Notes: generated from the sequence alone by a model not told the origin. DNA of 64,000 bases from Burkholderia diffusa (GCF_001718315.1 NZ_CP013362.1:868001-932000); one strand, 5' to 3'; counted from the first letter of the stretch, positions 39,077 through 48,605 are shown. Translations and numbers: made by a program.

Positions 39077-40696
39077 TCAGGCCTCCGCGCTGCGTCCCTT
39101 CGGGGCGAACATGCCCTGCGGACGTTTCTGGATGAACAGCACGATCATCACGAGCACCGCGATCTTGGCGAGCACGGCGCCCCAGAACGGCTCGATCGCC
39201 TTGCTGACGAGGCCGAGCCCGAAGCCGCCGAGCACGGTGCCGGCAATCTGGCCGACGCCGCCGAGCACGACCGCCATGAACGAATCGATGATGTAGTTTT
39301 GCCCGAGGTCCGGGCCCACGTTGCCGATCTGCGACAGCGCGCAGCCGCCGAGGCCCGCGATGCCCGCGCCGAACGCAAACGCATACGCGTCGACGCGCGC
39401 GGTCTTCACGCCGACGCACGCGGCCATCCGGCGGTTCTGCGTGACCGCGCGCACGAACAGGCCGAGCCGCGTCTTCGTCAGCACGCCCCACGCGACACAC
39501 ACGACCGCGAGCGCGAACGCGAGGATCGCGAGCCGGTTGTACGGCAGGATCAGGTTCTGCATCACGGTCACGCCGCCGCTCATCCACGACGGGTTCACGA
39601 CCTGCACGTTCTGCGCGCCGAACAGCATGCGCGTCGCCTGGATCAGAATCAGGCTCACGCCGAAGGTCGCGAGCAGCGTCTCGAGCGGGCGGCCATACAG
39701 GTGCCGCAGCACGAGCCGCTCGAGCACGATGCCGACGAGCCCGGCCGCCGCGAACGACACCGGCACCGCGATGAGCGGATACCAGTCGAATGCCGCCGGC
39801 ACGTAGCGCTGGATCAGTGTCTGCACGACATAGGTTGCGTACGCACCGATCATCAGGAATTCGCCGTGCGCCATGTTGATCACGCCGATCAGCCCGTACG
39901 TGATCGCGAGGCCGAGCGCCGCGAGCAGCAGCACACTGCCGAGCGACAGGCCTGCGAACACGGTGCCGGCGATCTCGCCGCGGCGCTGTAGCGCGTGCAA
40001 TGCGTCGAGCCCTTGCTGCGCGGCTTCGCGCACACGCGCGTCGGGCTCGGTGAAACTGCCGTCCGCATTCCTTGCGACGAGCGGACGCAACTGCTCGATC
40101 ATGTCGAGGTCGCGGCGCGCGGCCACCACCTGCACCGCTTCGAGACGCTTCACCGGATCGGCATCGTGCAGCGCGGCAATCGCCCATAGCGCGTCGAGGC
40201 GACGCTTCAATGCCGGATCGGTTTCCTTCGCGCGTGCGCGATCGATCATCGGCTTGAGTGCCGGGTCGGGCGACTTCAACAGCGCGTCGATCGCGTCGCG
40301 GCGCGCGGCGACGTCGGGCGAGGCGAGCGCGAGACCCGACAACGCGCCGGCGATCTTCGTGCGCAGCAGATTGTTCAGCATCACGGGCTGCGCGTCGCCG
40401 GCCGGCGTCGCGGACTGCGTGAGCGCGTCGTGCGCGGTGTCGCCGGTCTGGATCAGCAGGCGTCCGTCGCCGGTCGCGAGTGCGTCGCCGTTCGAGAGCG
40501 CATTGAGCAACGCGACGGCGCGCGGATCGGCATCGGCAGCGAGATGTTCGATCGCGGCCGTCTTTGCGTCGAAGTCGTCGCCGGCGAGCGCGGCGGTATC
40601 GGCCGCCGTCAGGGCGAACGCGGCACGCGGCAGCGCGCCCGCCAGCGCGGCACAGGCGACGATCGCGACGGCGGCGCGGCGAAAGCGTGTAGGCAT
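39077..40696 (-). CDS. urtB: Urea ABC transporter permease UrtB
   Basis: 539 residues from ATG at 40696 (MPTRFRRAAVAIVAC). A signal peptide is followed by an extracytoplasmic alpha-helical region (about 30-240) peculiar to UrtB, then a LivH-like permease domain: GLSLGSVLLLAALGLAITYG, INMAHGEFLMIGAYATY and GGVGQIAGTVLGGFGLG. The N-terminal domain explains its length against 300-residue LivH proteins. 151 bases separate it from urtA. Confidence 0.94.
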   Translation of the reverse strand: MPTRFRRAAVAIVACAALAGALPRAAFALTAADTAALAGDDFDAKTAAIEHLAADADPRAVALLNALSNGDALATGDGRLLIQTGDTAHDALTQSATPAGDAQPVMLNNLLRTKIAGALSGLALASPDVAARRDAIDALLKSPDPALKPMIDRARAKETDPALKRRLDALWAIAALHDADPVKRLEAVQVVAARRDLDMIEQLRPLVARNADGSFTEPDARVREAAQQGLDALHALQRRGEIAGTVFAGLSLGSVLLLAALGLAITYGLIGVINMAHGEFLMIGAYATYVVQTLIQRYVPAAFDWYPLIAVPVSFAAAGLVGIVLERLVLRHLYGRPLETLLATFGVSLILIQATRMLFGAQNVQVVNPSWMSGGVTVMQNLILPYNRLAILAFALAVVCVAWGVLTKTRLGLFVRAVTQNRRMAACVGVKTARVDAYAFAFGAGIAGLGGCALSQIGNVGPDLGQNYIIDSFMAVVLGGVGQIAGTVLGGFGLGLVSKAIEPFWGAVLAKIAVLVMIVLFIQKRPQGMFAPKGRSAEA

Positions 40697-40847
40697 CGGG
40701 AAATCCTGTGGGGCGTGAGAAAGCGAATGCGTGCGGCAGTTCAGCAGTGCGTGAGCACGCGCGGGGCGTGCGACCGCGATCGCGGCAGGCGCCTGCACCG
40801 GCCTGCGAACGGGGCGCCGCGCCGGTGCGCGGCGCTTCCCAATCGCG

Positions 40848-42155
40848 TCAGGCCAGCGCCGCGCGCTGCCGGCGCAGGAACGCCGGGATCGAACTGACGA
40901 TATCCGGCTTGCCCTGGTTGCCCGCGATGAACGGGCTCCACGGCTGCGCGCGCACGGCCGTCTTCGTCTTCCACACGACGTTGAACTGCCCGTCGCCGCG
41001 GATCTCGCCGATCATCACCGGCTTGTGCAGGTGATGATTGCCGTCCATCGAGAGCGTGAATCCCGACGGCGCGGCAACCGTCTGGCCGATCATCGCGACG
41101 CGCACCTTGTCGACGTCGGTGCTCTTCGCCTTCTCGACCGCCTGCTTCCACATGTGGATGCCGACATAGGTCGCTTCCATCGGATCGTTGGTCACGCGCT
41201 TCGCGCCGCCCGGCAGGTTGTTCGCCTTCACCCACGCGGCGAACTGGTCCTTGAACTTCGTGTTCGTCGGGTTCTTCACCGACATGAAGTAGTTCCACGC
41301 CGCGAGATGGCCGACGAGCGGCTTCGTGTCGATCCCGCGCAACTCTTCCTCGCCGACCGAGAACGCGACCACCGGCACGTCGGTCGCCTTGATTCCCTGG
41401 TTGCCGAGCTCCTTGTAGAACGGCACGTTCGAGTCGCCGTTGATCGTCGAGATCACGGTCGTCTTGCCGCCCTGCGCGAAGTTCTTGATGTTCGCGACGA
41501 TCGTCTGGTAATCGCTGTGGCCGAACGGTGTGTAGACCTCCTGAATGTCGGCGTCCTTTACGCCCTTCGATTTCAGGAACGCGCGCAGGATTTTGTTGGT
41601 CGTGCGCGGATACACGTAGTCGGTGCCGAGCAGGAAGAAGCGCTTCGCGCCGCCGCCTTCCGCGCTCATCAGGTACTCGACGGCGGGGATCGCCTGCTGG
41701 TTCGGCGCGGCGCCCGTGTAGAACACGTTGCGCGACATTTCTTCGCCTTCATATTGCACCGGGTAGTAGAGCAGGCCGTTCAGTTCCTCGAACACCGGCA
41801 GCACCGACTTGCGCGACACCGACGTCCAGCAGCCGAACACGCATGCGACCTTGTCCTGCGTGAGCAGCTGGCGCGCCTTCTCCGCGAACAGCGGCCAGTT
41901 GGAAGCGGGGTCGACGACCACGGGCTCGAGCTTGCGGCCCATCACACCGCCGCTCTTGTTGATGTCGGCGATCGTCATCAGCGCCGTATCCTTCAGCGAC
42001 GTTTCGGAGATTGCCATCGTGCCCGACAGCGAATGCAGGATGCCGACCTTGATCGGGCCCGTGCCCGCATCGGTCGCGTGCGCGAACGGACTCTTGCCCG
42101 CCAGCGCGAGTGCACCGGCCATCGAACCGAACTTCAGCAGGCTGCGACGTTTCAT
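40848..42155 (-). CDS. urtA: Urea ABC transporter substrate-binding protein UrtA
   Basis: 435 residues from ATG at 42155 with an AAGGGGA Shine-Dalgarno. The N-terminus MKRRSLLKFGSMAGALALAG looks like a twin-arginine signal (RRSLLK), then PIKVGILHSLSGTMAISE starts the mature type 1 periplasmic-binding fold. CVFGCWTSVSRKSVLPVFEE and YPVQYEGEEMSRN are UrtA/AmiC-type hallmarks. It captures urea (and possibly short amides) in the periplasm. First gene of the block, with a sigma-54 promoter about 50 bases upstream. Confidence 0.95.
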   Translation of the reverse strand: MKRRSLLKFGSMAGALALAGKSPFAHATDAGTGPIKVGILHSLSGTMAISETSLKDTALMTIADINKSGGVMGRKLEPVVVDPASNWPLFAEKARQLLTQDKVACVFGCWTSVSRKSVLPVFEELNGLLYYPVQYEGEEMSRNVFYTGAAPNQQAIPAVEYLMSAEGGGAKRFFLLGTDYVYPRTTNKILRAFLKSKGVKDADIQEVYTPFGHSDYQTIVANIKNFAQGGKTTVISTINGDSNVPFYKELGNQGIKATDVPVVAFSVGEEELRGIDTKPLVGHLAAWNYFMSVKNPTNTKFKDQFAAWVKANNLPGGAKRVTNDPMEATYVGIHMWKQAVEKAKSTDVDKVRVAMIGQTVAAPSGFTLSMDGNHHLHKPVMIGEIRGDGQFNVVWKTKTAVRAQPWSPFIAGNQGKPDIVSSIPAFLRRQRAALA

Positions 42156-42215
42156 CGAGTTCCCCTTGACGTGTTGGACAGGCGTGCGCCGTGACGGCGC
42201 CGGCATCGAACTAAC

Positions 42216-42230
42216 GCAAGGCATGTGCCA
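42216..42230 (-). promoter_or_regulatory. Sigma-54 (RpoN) promoter for urtA
   Basis: Minus-strand TGGCAC-ATGCC-TTGC is an exact match to the RpoN consensus TGGCAC-N5-TTGC, with the invariant GG and GC ten bases apart. It predicts a start near 42204 and a leader of about 50 nt before urtA. RpoN promoters need an activator, for nitrogen genes normally NtrC. Confidence 0.8.
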
Positions 42231-42241
42231 GTCGCTCGGAT

Positions 42242-42256
42242 GCACGCCGGGCGTGC
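42242..42256. promoter_or_regulatory. Candidate activator dyad (GCAC-N7-GTGC)
   Basis: GCAC (42242-42245) and GTGC (42253-42256) are seven bases apart, the spacing of NtrC sites. It lies only 12 bases upstream of the -24 element, closer than classical NtrC enhancers. A further TGGTGCA half-site is at 42348-42354, roughly 145 bases upstream of the predicted start. Apart from this and the hairpin at 42606-42634, the 42156-42702 gap holds no gene I can support. Confidence 0.4.
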
Positions 42257-42605
42257 CTGTGAGGCGCGGCGCAGGGCGTCCGCGTGGTGCGCGTGACGCG
42301 TCGTGCAGCATCCGCGATCCGTTGCGGTGCAGTCGCGCGGGCGCAAATGGTGCACGGCGCGCGCCCTTGTGCGAGCGCGAACGCCGCTCGTTGACGGGCG
42401 TGCGGAACGTGATCGATGCGCATGCATCCAGTGGCGTCATGTCGGCGTTGACGTGCCCACGGGAGGTGAAGTGCGGCGGGAAGGGCGAAGCGATCCGCTC
42501 GACGGGTGCGATGCTCGGGTGCGCTCGCGGTCGTTCGTCATCGAACGGCCGCGGATAGCCGGCGCGCCGAAGCAATCGAAGGAGAGGGAACGGGGAGCCC
42601 AAACG

Positions 42606-42634
42606 CGAACGGGCGCGCCATGCGCGCCCGTTCG
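42606..42634 (-). terminator. Terminator hairpin after the rhodanese gene
   Basis: Perfect 13-base arms CGAACGGGCGCGC and GCGCGCCCGTTCG around CAT. On the minus strand it lies about 70 bases past the rhodanese stop and is followed by a short TTT, so it likely ends that transcript before the urt promoter region. Confidence 0.65.
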
Positions 42635-42702
42635 GCGGATCGGAGCGATCGGCTGCAACGCTGCCGGTCGCCATGGCGGCGCGCGATGCGCCGCCGGGAA
42701 CG

Positions 42703-43026
42703 TCAGTAACGCGGCACGGAGGGATCGACGTCGCGCGACCACGCGTCGATTCCGCCTTGCAGGTTGTACAGCTTCGTGAAGCCGCGCGATTCGAGGAACA
42801 TCGCGACTTGGGCGCTGCGCATCCCGTGATGGCACACGCAGACGATTTCCGCTTCGTCGTCGAGCTCCTCGCTGCGCGCGGGAATCTGCTGCATCGGGAT
42901 CGACACGCTGCCGGCGATCTGCGCGGTCGAGATTTCCCACGGCTCGCGCACGTCGAGCACGACCGGCGCGGGACGCGCCGGATCGCGAAGCCATTCCGCG
43001 AGCATCGCGGGTGTCAGGATCTGCAT
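42703..43026 (-). CDS. Single-domain rhodanese-like protein
   Basis: 107 residues. VVLDVREPWEI, the active-site loop CVCHHGMRSAQVA with the catalytic Cys, and GFTKLYNLQGGIDAW are all present, so it should be an active sulfurtransferase of the GlpE/PspE type, cytoplasmic (no signal peptide). It lies 14 bases below the Pcm-like gene. The loop CHHGMRS is longer-sided than the classical CRxGxRS. Physiological acceptor unknown. Confidence 0.88.
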   Translation of the reverse strand: MQILTPAMLAEWLRDPARPAPVVLDVREPWEISTAQIAGSVSIPMQQIPARSEELDDEAEIVCVCHHGMRSAQVAMFLESRGFTKLYNLQGGIDAWSRDVDPSVPRY

Positions 43027-43040
43027 GAAAGCTCCGCCGC

Positions 43041-43697
43041 TCAGAACTTGAAGCGCGACGGCTCGATCGCGTTGACGAGGTGATTGACGTAGGTTTCGAA
43101 CACGTCGGCGACACGGTACTGCTTGTCATCGATACGCGTGATGATCTGCGCCTTCATCACCGGACGGCCGCCGACGAACGCCGACAGGCGGCCGCCGATC
43201 TTCAGCTGTTCGAGCATCTGTTGCGGCACGACCGGCAGGCCGCCCGCGACGCAGATCACGTCGTACGGCGCCTTGTCGGGCCAGCCGAGCGAGCCGTCGC
43301 CGAGCACGACTTCCGCGTTCGTCACGCCGTCGTTGCGCAGGTTGTCCGCCGCGAACTTGGCGATGGCCGGATCGATATCGACAGCCGTCACGTGCTGCGC
43401 GCGATGCGCGAACAGTGCGGCCAGGTAGCCCGAACCTGCGCCGATGACGAGCACGTTTTCGTGCTTCTTGACCGCCAGTTCCTGCAGCACGCGCGCTTCG
43501 ACGCGCGGGAACAGCATCTTGCTGCTGCCGCCGGGCAGCGGCAGCTCGAGGTCGGCGAACGCGAGATCGCGGTGTTCGGGCAACACGTAGTTTTCACGCT
43601 TGACGATCGACAGCAGGCCCAGGACGTCCAGATCCAGCACATCCCACGGCCGGATCTGTTGTTCGATCATGTTGAAACGCGCGTTTTCGATATTCAT
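43041..43697 (-). CDS. Protein-L-isoaspartate O-methyltransferase family protein
   Basis: 218 residues. SAM-binding motif VLVIGAGSGYLAALFA near residues 82-97, VTAVDIDPA, and the PCMT-like start MIEQQIRPWDVLD. The catalytic region of true Pcm is only partly conserved, so it may be one of the Pcm-like proteins (often upstream of tolC in Burkholderia) rather than the repair enzyme itself. Forms a two-gene unit with the rhodanese. Confidence 0.82.
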   Translation of the reverse strand: MNIENARFNMIEQQIRPWDVLDLDVLGLLSIVKRENYVLPEHRDLAFADLELPLPGGSSKMLFPRVEARVLQELAVKKHENVLVIGAGSGYLAALFAHRAQHVTAVDIDPAIAKFAADNLRNDGVTNAEVVLGDGSLGWPDKAPYDVICVAGGLPVVPQQMLEQLKIGGRLSAFVGGRPVMKAQIITRIDDKQYRVADVFETYVNHLVNAIEPSRFKF

Positions 43698-43801
43698 GGT
43701 GTGGTCACGCAGCCAGGTCGGCCATCAGCGGGGATAGAGAAACTTCGTGATTGTACCAAACGGGGCGGCGGCGAAGCCTTCAGACGGCCTGCAACAGACC
43801 T

Positions 43802-44059
43802 TTACCCCTTGCTCTTCTTGATCTGTGCCTCGAATGCGAGGTCGAGCTTGCTGGCCTTGCGCGGTTTTTTGGGGCCGAATTCGTCGACGAACCTGACGAA
43901 TTCGTCGAGCGGCAGCGGCTCGCTGCGCTTCTCGGCGGTGCCGCCGGAGCGGTCGACCAGATAGAACAGGCCGCCCGCCATCGCGACGGCCGCGAACTGC
44001 GGGTTGCCGGAACGGGTCTTCAGGCGTTCGACCGCGTTGGTTGCTTTGGTGGTGCGCAT
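43802..44059 (-). CDS. Conserved small protein of unknown function
   Basis: 85 residues. A basic N-terminus (MRTTKATNAVERLKTRSG), a central hydrophobic FAAVAMAGGLFYLVD and a Lys-rich C-terminus (GPKKPRKASKLDLAFEAQIKKSKG). No family recognised. GC3 bias and codon use match neighbours, which supports a real gene. It lies alone between the Pcm-like gene and hemN, about 70 bases from hemN's stop. Confidence 0.6.
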   Translation of the reverse strand: MRTTKATNAVERLKTRSGNPQFAAVAMAGGLFYLVDRSGGTAEKRSEPLPLDEFVRFVDEFGPKKPRKASKLDLAFEAQIKKSKG

Positions 44060-44131
44060 CGTGCGGGTTCTTGCAGGGGCGTTGAGCCCGTTACTCTATC
44101 AAACCGGCCGCCCGCATGCGGCCGTGCGGTG

Positions 44132-45523
44132 TCAGACGGTGCGCGAGTAGCGTTGCCGCGGCGTCTGGCCGAGGTAGGCGTCGAACGCCATTGCGATATT
44201 GCGCACGATCATCCGGCCGGCCGGGTGGATCGTCAGGCGGTCGCCGCCGATGGTCAGCAGCCCGTCCTGCTCGAACGTGCGCAGCGCGTCGAGCTCGCGC
44301 GCGAAGTGATCGGCGAAGCGGACCCCGTGCGCAGCCTCGATATGCGAGAACGGCAGTTCGAGGTTGCACATCAGCTGAGTGATCACGTCGCGGCGCAGCC
44401 GGTCGTCGGGCGTGAGCCGCACGCCGCGCGCGATCGGCAACCGGCCCGCGTCGAGCGCGGCGCCGTACGCCGGCAGGTCTTTCGCGTTCTGCGCGTAGAC
44501 GTCGCCGACCTTCCCGATCGACGACACGCCGAAGCCGACCAGATCCGTATCCGCGCGCGTGCTGTAGCCCTGGAAGTTGCGCTGCAGCGTGCCGTTTCGC
44601 TGCGCGCGCACGAGTTCGTCGGTCGGCCGCGCGAAGTGATCCATCCCGATGTACACGTAGCCGGCCTGCGTCAGCATGTCGATTGCGAGGCCGAGCAGCG
44701 CGACGCGCGTTGCGGGCGGCGGCAGCGTCGCATCGTCGATCTGCCGCTGCATCTTGAACAGGTGCGGCATGTGCGCGTAGCCGAATACCGAGAGGCGATC
44801 GGGCGCGAGTTCGATGATCGTCTCGAGCGTGCGCGCGAACACGGCGACCGTCTGATGCGGCAGCCCGTAGATCAGGTCGACGCTGACCGAATGAAAGCCA
44901 GTCGTGCGTGCGGCCGACAGCAGGTCGGCCGTCATCTCGAGCGGCTGGATCCGGTTGATCGCCTGCTGCACGACCGGATCGAAGTCCTGCACGCCGAGGC
45001 TCAGCCGGTTGAACCCGATGTTGCGCAGGTGGACGAGCGTCGCGGGCGTGACCGTGCGCGGGTCGATCTCGATCGAGAACTCCGCGTCGGCGTCCGGCGC
45101 GAGCGCGAAATGTTCGCGGGTGGCCACCATCAGCTCGGCCGTTTCGTCGTCGGACAGGAAGGTCGGCGTGCCGCCGCCCCAATGCAGCTGCGTGACCGGG
45201 CGCGAGGGGTCGAACAGCGCAGCCTGCAGCGCCAGTTCGCGCTTCAGTTGATCGAGATACGGGCGCGCGCGGCGGCGGTTGTTGGTCGCGATCTTGTTGC
45301 AGCCGCAATAGAAGCAGGCCGTATTGCAGAACGGGATGTGGAAGTACAGCGACAGGTCGCTCGACGACGCGCCGGGATCGGCTGCGGCGCGTACATAGTC
45401 GGCCGGGTTGAAATCGTCGCGGAACTGCAGCGCGGTAGGGTAGGACGTATAGCGCGGCCCGTTCGTGCCGTACTTCGCGAGCAAATCGGGACGGAACAGT
45501 GTGTCGGCAGAAGCGGAATTCAT
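44132..45523 (-). CDS. hemN: Oxygen-independent coproporphyrinogen III oxidase
   Basis: 463 residues from ATG at 45523. Radical-SAM cluster C66-x3-C70-x2-C73 in FCNTACFYCGC, GGGTPTFLSD, and the N-terminal GPRYTSYPTALQF that marks true HemN rather than HemW. It decarboxylates coproporphyrinogen III to protoporphyrinogen IX without oxygen, cytoplasmic. Family members are often FNR/Anr controlled; I see no clear TTGAT-N4-ATCAA box upstream. A TATACT -10-like box lies on the minus strand near 45555. Confidence 0.93.
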   Translation of the reverse strand: MNSASADTLFRPDLLAKYGTNGPRYTSYPTALQFRDDFNPADYVRAAADPGASSSDLSLYFHIPFCNTACFYCGCNKIATNNRRRARPYLDQLKRELALQAALFDPSRPVTQLHWGGGTPTFLSDDETAELMVATREHFALAPDADAEFSIEIDPRTVTPATLVHLRNIGFNRLSLGVQDFDPVVQQAINRIQPLEMTADLLSAARTTGFHSVSVDLIYGLPHQTVAVFARTLETIIELAPDRLSVFGYAHMPHLFKMQRQIDDATLPPPATRVALLGLAIDMLTQAGYVYIGMDHFARPTDELVRAQRNGTLQRNFQGYSTRADTDLVGFGVSSIGKVGDVYAQNAKDLPAYGAALDAGRLPIARGVRLTPDDRLRRDVITQLMCNLELPFSHIEAAHGVRFADHFARELDALRTFEQDGLLTIGGDRLTIHPAGRMIVRNIAMAFDAYLGQTPRQRYSRTV

Positions 45524-45681
45524 GATGGTCTCGCGCTTTTTAGATGCTTTCGAGTATATAAACGCGCGTTCCGGCTGCATTGTGTAATAACGTCGCAGCC
45601 GGCGGTGGCACAATGCGCGGTGGGCTGCCGGCCGCTGTGTCCGGTTGCCGCACCGTTTTTCGTTGTTCGTGAGAGAGCCGA

Positions 45682-46011
45682 GTGTCCGTCGAAATGCCTG
45701 TCCATCCGGCGCCCGCCGATGTCCCGCCGCCGCATGCATGCCGCGAGCGGTGCGGCGCGTGCTGCATCGCGCCGTCGATTTCCTCGCCGATTCCGGGGAT
45801 GCCCGACGGCAAGCCGGCCGGCGTGCGCTGCGTGCAGCTCGGCGATGACCTGCGCTGCCGGATCTTCGGCCGGCCCGAGCGTCCCGCGTGCTGTTCGGGG
45901 CTGCAGCCGTCGGCCGAGATGTGCGGCGCGTCGCGCGACGACGCGCTCGCGTGGCTGACGCGCCTCGAAGCCGTGACGCAGCCGTCGCCGGGCGCCGGCG
46001 CGGCCCGCTGA
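45682..46011 (+). CDS. YkgJ-type cysteine-cluster protein
   Basis: 109 residues from GTG at 45682, preceded by GAGAGAG; an ATG at 45694 is the alternative. Cys-rich: CRERCGACC near residue 20, then [24 protein letters not shown], the zinc/iron-chelating UPF0153 (CxxxCxxCC) pattern. Probably a metal-binding protein of unknown role. Transcribed away from hemN; the 158-base gap likely holds both promoters. Confidence 0.82.
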   Translation: MSVEMPVHPAPADVPPPHACRERCGACCIAPSISSPIPGMPDGKPAGVRCVQLGDDLRCRIFGRPERPACCSGLQPSAEMCGASRDDALAWLTRLEAVTQPSPGAGAAR

Positions 46012-46152
46012 CGCATTGCCCGCGCCGTTGTTCACCGGCACGCGCATGGAACCGGCGACATGCGCCGAAGCACTAACTTCGGTGCCAGGCCTTGCTTGCG
46101 GCCGAGCCGGTAACCCGGCTGCCGCCTCGCCCGATACAGGAGATTGTTCAGC

Positions 46153-46734
46153 ATGACCGCATCTTGCACGCCCGGCCGGCGCCGCTTTCTCGCCGCCTGC
46201 GCCGGCGCCATCGGCGTGTCGGTATCGCTCGCCGCGTGCGCGTCGACGTTCCCGTTCATCCCCGATCACTACACGTTCTCGCGCGGCGACGTGCAGAAAG
46301 CCGTCGCACGCAAGTTTCCGTACCAGAAGACGGTCGCGCAGGTCGTCGACGTGTCGCTCGCCAATCCGGCCGTCAACCTGCTGCCCGACCAGAACCGCGT
46401 CGCCGTGCAGCTCGACGCGCATTTCGCGAGTCCGTTCCTGCGCGAACCGGTGAGCGGCAAGTTCACCGTGTCGGGCCAGCTGGCTTACGACGCGCCGAGC
46501 CGCTCGGTCGTGCTGAAGGCGCCGGCCGTCGACAGCCTCGTGCTCGACGGCAACGCGCAGATGTACGCGCAACAGGTCGGCGCGGCCGCCGGCCTGCTCG
46601 CGACGCAGTTGCTGACCAACTATCCGATCTACACGTTCAAGCCCGAGCAGCTGCAATTTGCCGGAGTGACCTACGAACCCGGTACAATTACGATCCTTAC
46701 AAACGGCATACGCGTGGCGATCGTCGAAAAGTGA
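46153..46734 (+). CDS. DUF1439 lipoprotein
   Basis: 193 residues from ATG at 46153, ten bases after AGGAG. Signal peptide with RRRFLAACAGAIG and lipobox SLAAC, so it should be a lipoprotein. The mature part (FSRGDVQKAVARKFPYQK onward, ending GTITILTNGIRVAIV) is the DUF1439 beta-sheet domain seen in E. coli YceB. Function unknown; envelope location. Next gene uppP is 78 bases downstream. Confidence 0.82.
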   Translation: MTASCTPGRRRFLAACAGAIGVSVSLAACASTFPFIPDHYTFSRGDVQKAVARKFPYQKTVAQVVDVSLANPAVNLLPDQNRVAVQLDAHFASPFLREPVSGKFTVSGQLAYDAPSRSVVLKAPAVDSLVLDGNAQMYAQQVGAAAGLLATQLLTNYPIYTFKPEQLQFAGVTYEPGTITILTNGIRVAIVEK

Positions 46735-46812
46735 CGGCGCACCGCGCGCGGCCGGGCGGGCCGCGGCGGTGACGCGGCCCTTTCTTTCGACTACTTCGGA
46801 GTTGGGCCACGG

Positions 46813-47643
46813 ATGGACTGGATCCTGATCTGCAAGGCATTGATCCTCGGCGTCGTCGAGGGGCTGACGGAATTCCTCCCGGTGTCGAGCACCGGCCACC
46901 TGATCGTCGCGGGCAGCTTCCTGAATTTCAACGACCCGCACGCGAAGACCTTCGACGTCGTGATCCAGTTCGGCGCAATCCTCGCGGTCTGCTGGGAATA
47001 CCGGCAACGGATCGCGTCAATCGTGTCCGGGCTGCCGAGCCGGCCCGACGCTCAGCGCTTCACGCTGAACGTCGTGATCGCGACGATTCCCTCGATCGCG
47101 CTCGGCCTGCTGTTCGAGAAGAAGATCAAGGCCGTGCTGTTCTCGCCGGTGCCGGTCGCGTTCGCGCTCGTCGTCGGCGGCGCGATCATCCTGTGGGCCG
47201 AGGCGCGGCAGCGCGAACGCAGCGAGCCGCCGCGCGTGCAATCTGTCGATGCGCTCACGCCGCTCGACGCGCTGAAGGTCGGCATCGCGCAATGTTTCGC
47301 GCTGGTGCCGGGCATGTCGCGCTCGGGCTCGACGATCATCGGCGGGATGCTGTTCGGCCTCGAGCGGCGTGTCGCGACCGAATTCTCGTTCTTCCTCGCG
47401 ATTCCGATCATCTTCGGCGCGACGCTCTATGAAACCGCCAAGGACTGGCAGGCGTTTACGGTCGATTCGCTCGGCCTGTTCGCGCTCGGGCTCGTTGCCG
47501 CGTTCGTCAGCGCGTTCGTGTGCGTGCGCTGGCTGCTGCGTTTCGTCGCGACGCACGACTTCACCGTATTCGCGTGGTACCGGATCGCGTTCGGCCTGTT
47601 CGTGCTGTTGGTCGGTTACAGCGGATGGCTGAACTGGGCGTGA
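46813..47643 (+). CDS. uppP: Undecaprenyl-diphosphatase
   Basis: 276 residues, polytopic. [16 protein letters not shown] (17-32) and [17 protein letters not shown] carry the catalytic Glu/Ser/Arg residues of the BacA/UppP family. It dephosphorylates undecaprenyl pyrophosphate, recycling the lipid carrier used by peptidoglycan and by the O-antigen systems upstream, and gives bacitracin resistance when abundant. A bidirectional terminator follows. Confidence 0.95.
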   Translation: MDWILICKALILGVVEGLTEFLPVSSTGHLIVAGSFLNFNDPHAKTFDVVIQFGAILAVCWEYRQRIASIVSGLPSRPDAQRFTLNVVIATIPSIALGLLFEKKIKAVLFSPVPVAFALVVGGAIILWAEARQRERSEPPRVQSVDALTPLDALKVGIAQCFALVPGMSRSGSTIIGGMLFGLERRVATEFSFFLAIPIIFGATLYETAKDWQAFTVDSLGLFALGLVAAFVSAFVCVRWLLRFVATHDFTVFAWYRIAFGLFVLLVGYSGWLNWA

Positions 47644-47675
47644 CGCCGGGGCGGGGGCAAAGCGCTTCCAATAGA

Positions 47676-47714
47676 AAACGGCCCGATCGGCAGCAGATGC
47701 CGGTCGGGCCGTTT
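47676..47714. terminator. Bidirectional intrinsic terminator between uppP and trmB
   Basis: Arms AAACGGCCCGA and TCGGGCCGTTT (11 bases, perfect) around 17 bases, with A-rich and T-rich ends that serve both convergent genes. Confidence 0.8.
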
Positions 47715-47760
47715 GTCATTGCGCGGCGTGCAGCGTGCGTTGCGCGCCTGCGTGTTGTGG

Positions 47761-48528
47761 TCAGCCGGCGCGCTTGCGGAACACCAGATCCCACACGCCG
47801 TGGCCGAGCCGCAGCCCGCGACGTTCGAACTTCGTGACGGGGCGGTAGTCGGGGCGCGGCGCGTAGTCGGCGGCCGTGTTTTCGAGCGTCGGTTCGGCGC
47901 CGAGCACCTCCAGCATCTGTTCCGCGTAGTTTTGCCAGTCGGTCGCGCAGTGCAGGTACGCGCCGGGCTTCAGGCGCGAGGCGAGGTGCGCGACGAGCGG
48001 CGGCTGGATCAGCCGGCGCTTGTGGTGGCGCGCCTTGTGCCACGGATCCGGGAAGAAGATGTGCACGCCGTCGAGGCTTTCCGGCGCAAGCATGTGCTCG
48101 AGCACCTCGACCGCGTCGTGCTGGATGATGCGGATGTTCGTCAGATCCTGCTCGCCGATCAGTTTCAGCAGCGCGCCGACACCCGGTTCGTGCACTTCGA
48201 CGCCGAGGAAGTCGTCGTCCGGACGGTGCGCGGCAATTTCGGCGGTCGATGCGCCCATCCCGAAGCCGATCTCCAGGATGCGCGGCGCGCGGCGGCCGAA
48301 CACGGCGTCCCAGTCCGGGATTTCCGCCGCGTACGGAACGACGAAGCGCGGACCGAGCTCGTCGAGCGCGCGGCGCTGGCCGGTCGACACGCGGCCGGCG
48401 CGCGTCACGAAGCTGCGGATGCGGCGGCGGTGCAGCGGATTGACTTCGTCGGCGCCGTCGGGGGCTTCGTCGGGAAGGGCGGCATCGTCCGGCGGCAGGC
48501 CGGCTTCGTTCGGATCGTCGTGCATCAT
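47761..48528 (-). CDS. trmB: tRNA (guanine-N7-)-methyltransferase
   Basis: 255 residues. SAM motif [16 protein letters not shown], then [30 protein letters not shown] (the family's PDPW active-site stretch) and [13 protein letters not shown]. It forms m7G46 in tRNA variable loops. The first 55 residues are an acidic, variable extension common in this genus. It starts 130 bases downstream of a tRNA-Gly gene on the same strand, beyond that gene's terminator. Confidence 0.93.
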   Translation of the reverse strand: MMHDDPNEAGLPPDDAALPDEAPDGADEVNPLHRRRIRSFVTRAGRVSTGQRRALDELGPRFVVPYAAEIPDWDAVFGRRAPRILEIGFGMGASTAEIAAHRPDDDFLGVEVHEPGVGALLKLIGEQDLTNIRIIQHDAVEVLEHMLAPESLDGVHIFFPDPWHKARHHKRRLIQPPLVAHLASRLKPGAYLHCATDWQNYAEQMLEVLGAEPTLENTAADYAPRPDYRPVTKFERRGLRLGHGVWDLVFRKRAG

Positions 48529-48605
48529 CGGTGACAGAGAAAGGCTCGGTTTGGGCGCGGGCCGTCATGCGCAGCGGTGCTGCCGGATGAACTGGCAGAT
48601 GGTAC

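Noticed and set aside
45524-45681. FNR/Anr box upstream of hemN
   Set aside because: Expected for anaerobic hemN, but no TTGAT-N4-ATCAA match or close variant is present in the gap.
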